A DNA stretch of 64,000 bases, from assembly GCF_000173415.1 (NCBI RefSeq), contig NZ_ABXW01000004.1, forward strand, positions 287,795-351,794. Reading direction: 5' to 3'. Source of the DNA: Providencia alcalifaciens DSM 30120 (GTDB taxonomy: Bacteria > Pseudomonadota > Gammaproteobacteria > Enterobacterales > Enterobacteriaceae). The position numbers and the translations under genes were made by a program. Positions 58,325 through 64,000 of the stretch are shown here, piece after piece; within the stretch, counting starts at the first letter, position 1, and the number at the start of each line of letters is the position of its first letter. The notes beneath the pieces were generated by a model, which was not told where the DNA came from, made no database searches, and saw only the letters and a list, made by a program, of their open reading frames with translations.

Positions 58325-58854
58325 TGGTGAATAGCCAAATGATAGGTGAGAAGCAACTCGAAACATTAAGTATTCAGTTAGGACAACGCTTACTGCAATT
58401 GGGTAAAACAGTCACTGCGGCTGAGTCTTGTACTGGCGGCTGGATTGCTAAAGTCTTGACAGATATTTCTGGTAGTTCAGCCTATTTTTATCGTGGATTT
58501 GTGACCTACAGTAACGAAGCCAAGCACCAAATGATTGGAGTGACAAATTTATCACTAGAGCAGTTTGGTGCAGTGAGCCAGCAAGTAGTACAAGAAATGG
58601 CTGTTGGGGCATTACATGAAGCGCAAGCCGATTTTGCAATGTCGGTCAGTGGTATTGCAGGACCAGGTGGCGGTAGCCAAGAAAAGCCTGTTGGTACAGT
58701 CTGGTTTGGTTTTGCATTAAAGCAGGCAAATGGTACTGTCGATGTCGTGACTCGACATCAGATATTTCAAGGTGATCGGAATCAAGTTCGTTTGCAATCA
58801 ACTGGTTATGCGCTAAAAATGCTTTTGCAGTTAATATCTGAAAAATTTCCTTGA
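58324..58854 (+). CDS. pncC: Nicotinamide-nucleotide amidohydrolase
   Basis: Deamidates nicotinamide mononucleotide to nicotinate mononucleotide in NAD recycling. Single CinA C-terminal domain (176 aa) with AAESCTGGWIAKVLTDISGSS near the start, RGFVTYSNEAKHQMIGV, and SVSGIAGPGGGSQEKPVGTVWF. In E. coli it also precedes recA, which is the case here. The ATG overlaps the lplT stop by one base, joining it to the aas-lplT unit. Confidence 0.95.
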   Translation: MVNSQMIGEKQLETLSIQLGQRLLQLGKTVTAAESCTGGWIAKVLTDISGSSAYFYRGFVTYSNEAKHQMIGVTNLSLEQFGAVSQQVVQEMAVGALHEAQADFAMSVSGIAGPGGGSQEKPVGTVWFGFALKQANGTVDVVTRHQIFQGDRNQVRLQSTGYALKMLLQLISEKFP

Positions 58855-58856
58855 TA

Positions 58857-58872
58857 CTGTATGATTATACAG
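58857..58872 (+). promoter_or_regulatory. LexA box of recA
   Basis: Perfect CTGT-ATGATTAT-ACAG, flanked by TA on both sides and 74 bp upstream of the recA ATG. It gives SOS control of recA. Confidence 0.93.
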
Positions 58873-58946
58873 TATACTTAGTTTCAACAAATCGAATTCA
58901 ATCGTTTTATTCGCAATGGTTTCAACCATTGCCATAGGGAGTAAAC

Positions 58947-60014
58947 ATGGCTATTGATGAAAACAAACAAAAAGCACTTGCGGCAGCATTAGGTCAAATC
59001 GAAAAGCAATTCGGTAAAGGATCTATTATGCGTCTCGGTGAAGACCGTACAATGGATGTTGAAACCATTTCAACAGGTTCTTTATCTCTTGACGTTGCTT
59101 TAGGTGCAGGTGGTTTGCCATTAGGGCGTATTGTTGAAATCTACGGTCCTGAATCCTCAGGTAAAACGACGTTAACTTTACAAGTTATTGCGGCTGCTCA
59201 ACGTAGCGGTAAAACGTGCGCATTCATCGATGCTGAGCATGCTCTTGACCCTATCTATGCAAAAAAACTAGGCGTCGATATTGATAATCTGCTGTGTTCT
59301 CAACCTGATACCGGTGAGCAAGCATTAGAAATCTGTGATGCACTCACTCGTTCTGGTGCTGTGGATGTTATCATCGTTGACTCCGTTGCTGCGTTAACGC
59401 CAAAAGCAGAAATTGAAGGTGAAATCGGTGATTCACATATGGGTCTTGCGGCTCGTATGATGAGCCAAGCAATGCGTAAATTAGCCGGTAACCTGAAAAA
59501 CTCAAATACCTTGCTGATCTTCATCAACCAAATTCGAATGAAGATTGGTGTGATGTTTGGTAACCCAGAAACTACAACTGGCGGTAACGCGCTGAAATTC
59601 TATGCTTCTGTTCGCTTAGACATCCGTCGTATTGGTGCAGTGAAAAACGGTGAAGAGATCGTTGGTAGCGAAACCCGTGTTAAAGTCGTAAAAAACAAAG
59701 TTGCGGCGCCATTTAAACAGGCTGAATTCCAAATTCTATATGGTGAAGGTATCAACACCTTTGGTGAGTTGATTGACCTAGGGGTTAAACACAAGCTAAT
59801 TGAAAAAGCAGGTGCTTGGTATAGCTATAATGGTGACAAGATTGGTCAAGGCAAAGCTAACTCAACAACCTACTTGAAAGAGCACCCTGAAGTAGCACAG
59901 GAAATTGATACTAAACTGCGTGATTTATTATTAAACCACACAGGTGAATTTAAGAGTGCAGCGACTGATTTCATCAATGATTCTGATGAAGAAGAAGTAC
60001 CAGAAGAATTTTAA
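58947..60014 (+). CDS. recA: Recombinase RecA
   Basis: DNA-dependent ATPase for homologous recombination and coprotease for LexA. Walker [10 protein letters not shown] at residues 66-74, Walker [13 protein letters not shown] near 140, the L2/ATP-cap region [26 protein letters not shown] and an acidic tail [11 protein letters not shown]. 355 aa against 353 in E. coli. It carries a strong ribosome site (AGGGAG) and its own terminator. recX, which lies next in E. coli, is absent. Confidence 0.99.
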   Translation: MAIDENKQKALAAALGQIEKQFGKGSIMRLGEDRTMDVETISTGSLSLDVALGAGGLPLGRIVEIYGPESSGKTTLTLQVIAAAQRSGKTCAFIDAEHALDPIYAKKLGVDIDNLLCSQPDTGEQALEICDALTRSGAVDVIIVDSVAALTPKAEIEGEIGDSHMGLAARMMSQAMRKLAGNLKNSNTLLIFINQIRMKIGVMFGNPETTTGGNALKFYASVRLDIRRIGAVKNGEEIVGSETRVKVVKNKVAAPFKQAEFQILYGEGINTFGELIDLGVKHKLIEKAGAWYSYNGDKIGQGKANSTTYLKEHPEVAQEIDTKLRDLLLNHTGEFKSAATDFINDSDEEEVPEEF

Positions 60015-60046
60015 TTCAATAGTAACGTGTTGAAATAATTTAAAAT

Positions 60047-60082
60047 AAAAAGCGCTATTCTTAATTGAATGGCGCTTTTTTG
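60047..60082 (+). terminator. recA terminator
   Basis: Stem AAAAGCGCTATTC/GAATGGCGCTTTT with one wobble pair, running into six T in all. Confidence 0.88.
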
Positions 60083-60339
60083 TGTCTGCTTATCACAATA
60101 ATAGTTTATTGAACAGTTTTTCTGTGGAAAAATACCCCAGCCAGAGGTATAAACATACTTTCAGAAAATATTCAGACGCTTTACAATGAAAGCCGCGAAT
60201 GGATGTATCTATATTTTACTTCTATACAAAGAGACTTTATCTTATCAGTCACTTTTTAATCGGAGAGTTGATTAGAGGTGATGTTACATTCCATCTCAAC
60301 AATTCGTAATTCTGTTTTCAGCTTGATATCGGGATAAAT
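60083..60339. other. recA-alaS spacer, no recX
   Basis: About 260 bp without an ORF of RecX length or composition on either strand; only the alaS promoter region is expected. The alaS ATG follows ATCGGGATAAAT. Confidence 0.6.
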
Positions 60340-62967
60340 ATGAGTAAAAGCACCGCTGAGATCCGTCAAGCGTTTCTCGACTTTTTCCATACGAAAGGTC
60401 ATCAGGTGGTAGCCAGCAGTTCGCTAGTGCCAAATAATGACCCAACACTATTGTTCACTAACGCAGGGATGAACCAGTTCAAAGATGTATTTCTTGGTCT
60501 GGATAAACGAGCATATTCCCGAGCGACAACCGCACAACGTTGTGTACGTGCAGGTGGTAAACATAACGACTTAGAAAACGTGGGCTATACTGCTCGCCAC
60601 CACACATTCTTTGAAATGTTAGGCAACTTTAGCTTCGGTGATTACTTTAAACACGATGCTATTCGCTTTGCATGGGAACTTTTAACTAGCGAACAATGGT
60701 TTAACCTACCAAAAGAAAGATTGTGGGTTACTGTGTACGCAACAGATGATGAAGCTTTCGATATTTGGAACAAAGAAATTGGTGTTCCTGTCGAACGTAT
60801 TATTCGCATTGGTGATAATAAAGGCGCGCCTTACGCATCTGACAACTTCTGGCAGATGGGCGACACAGGTCCTTGTGGTCCTTGCACCGAAATCTTCTAT
60901 GATCATGGTGATCATATCTGGGGTGGACCTCCTGGTAGTCCTGAAGAGGATGGCGACCGTTATATTGAAATTTGGAACCTGGTCTTTATGCAGTTTAACC
61001 GTCAATCAGACGGTACAATGGAACCTCTGCCAAAACCATCTGTAGATACAGGGATGGGGTTAGAGCGTATTTCTGCGGTTCTGCAACACGTTAATTCTAA
61101 CTATGAAATTGATATTTTCCGTGAACTGATTGCTGCGGCCGCCGAAGCAACAGGTGCAACGGATTTATCCAACAAATCCTTACGTGTTATTGCTGACCAT
61201 ATCCGTTCATGCGCATTTCTCGTCAGTGATGGTGTTATCCCATCCAACGAAGGTCGTGGCTACGTTTTACGTCGTATTATTCGTCGTGCTGTACGTCATG
61301 GTTATATGCTGGGTGCGAAAGAGACTTTCTTCTATAAATTAGTTTCTACCTTGATTAAAGTTATGGGACCTGCTGCGGAAGAGCTGCAACGTCAACAAGC
61401 TCTAGTTGAGAAAGTTTTAAAAACTGAAGAAGAACAGTTTGCTCGTACTTTAGAACGTGGTCTGCAATTATTAGACGAAGAGTTGGCATCACTGAAAGGT
61501 GATACGCTGGAAGGCGAAACTGCATTCCGTCTCTATGATACTTATGGATTCCCTCTAGATTTGACTGCTGACGTTTGCCGTGAGCGCAACATCAAAGTTG
61601 ATGAAGCTGGTTTTGAACGAGCAATGGAAGATCAACGTCGCAGAGCAAGAGAGTCAAGTGGCTTTGGTGCAGACTATAACGCCCTGATCAAAGTTGATAA
61701 ACGCAGCGAATTCTCCGGCTATCAGCATGATGAACAGCAAGCGACGATCATCGCATTATATAAAGATGGTCAGCCTGTCGATTCATTGCATACCGGTGAT
61801 GAAGGTTTAGTGATCCTTGATAAAACTGCATTCTATGCTGAATCAGGTGGTCAAGTTGGTGATACTGGCGTTTTAACGAATGACAGTGCTCAGTTTACGG
61901 TGACGGATACCCAAAAATATGGTCAAGCAATTGGTCATGTCGGTAAAGTTGAATCAGGCTCATTAGTTGTCAACCATCGAATTGCAGCTATAGTCAATAG
62001 TGAAAGGCGTAATGCAATTCGTCTAAACCACTCTGCGACTCACTTATTACATGCCGCGTTACGCCAAGTGTTAGGTGAGCATGTTTCTCAGAAAGGCTCG
62101 CTGGTGAATGACAAGTATCTCCGTTTTGACTTCTCTCATTTCGAAGCGATGACGCAGCAGCAATTACGCCAAGTAGAAGATATTGTGAATGCGCAAATTC
62201 GTCAAAACTCAGAAATTGAAACTGAGTTGATGGATTTAGAGGGTGCGAAAGCAAAAGGGGCTATGGCATTATTCGGTGAAAAATATGAAGAGCGCGTACG
62301 TGTTCTGAGTATGGGGGATTTCTCCATCGAATTATGTGGTGGTACGCATGCTAGCCGCACGGGAGATATTGGATTATTCAGTATCTTAAGTGAATCTGGG
62401 ACCGCCGCAGGGGTTCGTCGTATCGAAGCGACAACAGGTGCCGCCGCCATGGAGCATTTACATGCTCAATCTGAACAGCTTTCTGCAATTGCCCATCTGT
62501 TAAAGGGGGACGTGAATAGCTTAGTTGAGAAAGTCAAAGCTGCATTAGATAAATCACGAAATCTTGAAAAAGAGATTTTGCAGTTAAAAGATCAGCAAGC
62601 GTCTCAAGAAAGTGCTTCACTAAGTAGTAAAGCGAAAGATGTTAAAGGTATCAAACTGTTAGTTAGTCAATTAAGTGATACTGATCCTAAACTATTGAGA
62701 ACAATGGTCGATGATCTAAAAAATCAGCTGAAATCGGCGATTATCGTGCTTTCAACCACAAGTGGTGATAAAGTCAGTATAATTGTTGGTGTGACTAATG
62801 ATTTGACTGCTAAAATTAAAGCAGGTGATTTGGTCTCCTATGTTGCTCAACAAGTAGGCGGTAAAGGTGGCGGTCGACCAGACATGGCGATGGCTGGAGG
62901 TACTGACGTAAGTGCATTACCGACAGCGATGGAAAGTGTCGAACAATGGGTTGATTCAAAACTATAA
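60340..62967 (+). CDS. alaS: Alanyl-tRNA synthetase
   Basis: Class II synthetase charging tRNA-Ala, 875 aa (E. coli 876). Catalytic core (1-440) opens [21 protein letters not shown] with [15 protein letters not shown] and TGMGLERI. The editing domain carries [11 protein letters not shown] (HxxxH) near residue 563 and the Cys/His pair in [11 protein letters not shown] near 665. The C-Ala domain ends with the glycine-rich [15 protein letters not shown]. It is complete and follows recA without recX. Confidence 0.99.
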   Translation: MSKSTAEIRQAFLDFFHTKGHQVVASSSLVPNNDPTLLFTNAGMNQFKDVFLGLDKRAYSRATTAQRCVRAGGKHNDLENVGYTARHHTFFEMLGNFSFGDYFKHDAIRFAWELLTSEQWFNLPKERLWVTVYATDDEAFDIWNKEIGVPVERIIRIGDNKGAPYASDNFWQMGDTGPCGPCTEIFYDHGDHIWGGPPGSPEEDGDRYIEIWNLVFMQFNRQSDGTMEPLPKPSVDTGMGLERISAVLQHVNSNYEIDIFRELIAAAAEATGATDLSNKSLRVIADHIRSCAFLVSDGVIPSNEGRGYVLRRIIRRAVRHGYMLGAKETFFYKLVSTLIKVMGPAAEELQRQQALVEKVLKTEEEQFARTLERGLQLLDEELASLKGDTLEGETAFRLYDTYGFPLDLTADVCRERNIKVDEAGFERAMEDQRRRARESSGFGADYNALIKVDKRSEFSGYQHDEQQATIIALYKDGQPVDSLHTGDEGLVILDKTAFYAESGGQVGDTGVLTNDSAQFTVTDTQKYGQAIGHVGKVESGSLVVNHRIAAIVNSERRNAIRLNHSATHLLHAALRQVLGEHVSQKGSLVNDKYLRFDFSHFEAMTQQQLRQVEDIVNAQIRQNSEIETELMDLEGAKAKGAMALFGEKYEERVRVLSMGDFSIELCGGTHASRTGDIGLFSILSESGTAAGVRRIEATTGAAAMEHLHAQSEQLSAIAHLLKGDVNSLVEKVKAALDKSRNLEKEILQLKDQQASQESASLSSKAKDVKGIKLLVSQLSDTDPKLLRTMVDDLKNQLKSAIIVLSTTSGDKVSIIVGVTNDLTAKIKAGDLVSYVAQQVGGKGGGRPDMAMAGGTDVSALPTAMESVEQWVDSKL

Positions 62968-62975
62968 TTGCTGTG

Positions 62976-63003
62976 AAGTTACCCCATTTTAGAGGGGTAA
63001 CTT
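62976..63003 (+). terminator. Hairpin after alaS
   Basis: Perfect 10-bp stem AAGTTACCCC/GGGGTAACTT with an 8-nt loop, 8 bp past the stop. The T-run is poor, so it may be a weak terminator that lets some transcripts reach csrA. Confidence 0.6.
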
Positions 63004-63193
63004 TAATCTGTTGCAGCATTGTTAATGTGTTGCCGGTAGTGTTATATTTTGCTTGTAAATAATTAGAATTATTGCCATTGATGGCATCAATGCTTTAGGT
63101 GAATGTCATTGCTTTACGTTTTCACGGTGTGTGATGGACAATAGCGGGGAATACCTAGAGACCCGACTCTTTTAATATTTCAAGGAGCAAAGA

Positions 63194-63379
63194 ATGCTTA
63201 TTCTGACTCGTCGAGTTGGTGAAACACTCATGATAGGCGATGAGGTAACAGTGACTGTATTGGGCGTAAAAGGCAACCAAGTACGTATTGGTGTTAATGC
63301 CCCAAAAGAGGTTTCTGTTCACCGTGAAGAAATTTATCAACGGATCCAGGCCGAAAAGACTCAACCAGACAATCAATAA
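63194..63379 (+). CDS. csrA: Carbon storage regulator CsrA
   Basis: Dimeric RNA-binding protein that binds GGA motifs in leaders to control translation and stability of mRNAs for glycogen, motility and biofilm. The full 61-aa family protein is seen: [43 protein letters not shown], and a short tail. Its own leader ends AAGGAGCAAAGA, itself a GGA target that could allow feedback control. Lies between alaS and the tRNA cluster as in E. coli. Confidence 0.98.
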   Translation: MLILTRRVGETLMIGDEVTVTVLGVKGNQVRIGVNAPKEVSVHREEIYQRIQAEKTQPDNQ

Positions 63380-63387
63380 TAATAAAT

Positions 63388-63427
63388 AAGCGTCCAGTGA
63401 GTGATCACACAGCAATAATGGACGCTT
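63388..63427 (+). terminator. Hairpin after csrA
   Basis: 9-bp stem AAGCGTCCA/TGGACGCTT with a long AT-rich loop, followed by GTCTCTCCTATTTT. Confidence 0.6.
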
Positions 63428-63730
63428 GTCTCTCCTATTTTATCTCTAACTATATTCCTATACCTTTTGATTCCCTATTGGCCTGACATCATTACGTTGA
63501 TGTTGAGCATTATTTCTTGGGGTGACCTCGGCTTTTTTCTGTATCATTTTTATACTGTTAACTAAAGAGTGCTTAACCTCATCAATTTTTTACTGAATTT
63601 TCTATTGGGAAATAGTGAATAATTAAAAGGAAAAAAGCACAGAAATATGGCTTTTTCGGTGTTAAACTAATCATCTTGCTTGTGAAATGTGCAAACGATC
63701 GTTGGAATGCAAAAAGTTTGGAAAAATTGT
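63428..63730. other. csrA-tRNA-Ser spacer
   Basis: About 300 bp before the tRNA promoter. No ORF or RNA gene recognised; AT-rich and without clear repeats. Confidence 0.4.
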
Positions 63731-63765
63731 TTGACTTCTAAGTCTAGGAAAGTAATATGTGCGCC
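63731..63765 (+). promoter_or_regulatory. Promoter of the tRNA-Ser/tRNA-Arg operon
   Basis: -35 TTGACT at 63731-63736 and -10 TAATAT at 63753-63758 with a 16-bp spacer, then the GC-rich stretch GTGCGCC just before the expected start. Such a discriminator is typical of stable-RNA promoters under stringent control. Confidence 0.75.
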
Positions 63766-63815
63766 ACACAGAGACGAGATGTTTAAGAAAAACAAATCGT
63801 ATGTGACTAAAATAT

Positions 63816-63908
63816 GGTGAGGTGGCCGAGAGGCTGAAGGCGCTCCCCTGCTAAGGGAGTATGCGGTCAAAAGCTGCATCGAGGGTTCGAATCCCTCCCT
63901 CACCGCCA
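63816..63908 (+). tRNA. serV: tRNA-Ser (GCU)
   Basis: 93 nt with long variable arm and encoded CCA. Acceptor GGTGAGG pairs with CCTCACC, the anticodon loop reads CTGCTAA with GCT, and the T arm is GGTTCGAATCC. It reads AGC/AGU codons. The place after csrA equals serV in E. coli. Confidence 0.97.
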
Positions 63909-63919
63909 TTTTAGGCTCT

Positions 63920-63996
63920 GCATCCGTAGCTCAGCTGGATAGAGTACTCGGCTACGAACCGAGCGGTCGGAGGTTCGAATCCTCCCGGATGCACCA
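63920..63996 (+). tRNA. argV: tRNA-Arg (ACG)
   Basis: 77 nt with encoded CCA. Acceptor GCATCCG/CGGATGC, anticodon loop CTACGAA with ACG (A34 becomes inosine through TadA), T arm GGTTCGAATCC. 11 bp behind tRNA-Ser, so cotranscribed. In E. coli several argV-type copies follow; here the window ends. Confidence 0.97.
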
Positions 63997-64000
63997 TTTT

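Noticed and set aside
1..64000. CRISPR array, prophage, toxin-antitoxin or defence island
   Set aside because: No regularly spaced repeats, phage structural genes, paired toxin-antitoxin frames or known defence motifs were seen on either strand.

Overview
The window is a chromosomal segment of a gammaproteobacterium of the order Enterobacterales. Gene order and protein sequences are close to E. coli (mutY-yggX-mltC-tRNA-Phe, trmB-yggL-glsB-yggN, hemW-rdgB-yggT-proC-yggS-ruvX-yqgE-gshB-rsmE, fadE-gmhA-yafJ-yafK, dinB-pepD-gpt-frsA-crl-proBA, aas-lplT, pncC-recA-alaS-csrA-tRNA-Ser-tRNA-Arg). The spacers are AT-rich, a complete Na+-NQR operon is present, and an MrpJ-like fimbrial regulator sits at the left end. 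I infer Morganellaceae, most likely Providencia. The species cannot be fixed from the sequence alone.

Layout. 1-1.1 kb: a fimbrial subunit behind a small XRE regulator (minus strand). 1.6-4.1 kb: azoreductase and its divergent LysR regulator, then a secreted CBM9-like protein. 4.2-8.3 kb: a catabolic operon for N-acetylmuramic acid (murQ-murP-murR) preceded by a CRP-like site and ending in a TauE-type exporter. 8.3-11.2 kb: an AT-rich accessory stretch against the 3' end of tRNA-Phe, holding an unrecognised gene, a broken IS3-type element and a nucleoside hydrolase. 11.2-25.1 kb: conserved housekeeping genes for cell wall, DNA repair, tRNA and rRNA methylation, heme chaperone, nucleotide sanitation and glutathione synthesis, plus a Fur-box-controlled siderophore-binding protein. 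25.3-31.8 kb: accessory single genes (short prepilin peptidase, DsbA-like protein, metallo-beta-lactamase-fold protein with a LysR), the divergent lysR/lysA pair, and a Sel1-type lipoprotein. 31.9-36.8 kb: fadE with a FadR operator, gmhA, yafJ, yafK. 37.2-44.5 kb: nqrABCDEF with its two maturation genes apbE and nqrM. 44.6-46.1 kb: two poorly characterised genes. 46.3-64 kb: dinB, pepD, gpt, frsA, crl, proBA, aroL, aas-lplT, pncC, recA, alaS, csrA and two tRNAs.

How it works together. Several regulons are readable from operators: LexA boxes at recA and dinB (SOS), FadR at fadE, Fur at the siderophore-binding gene, and a CRP-like site at murQ. The NQR block is a self-contained sodium-pump module: covalent flavin threonines in NqrB and NqrC, the FMN transferase ApbE that loads them, and the iron-delivery factor NqrM. 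No CRISPR array, prophage or evident new defence or mobile system was found. The most useful oddities are a proC reading frame that runs past its normal end into yggT (probable 1-nt slip in a homopolymer), a glycerophosphodiesterase-like protein lacking its usual metal ligands, a truncated IS3-family end, a hairpin in the nqrA leader, the loss of recX between recA and alaS, and a possible 30-residue ORF that contains a terminator hairpin.
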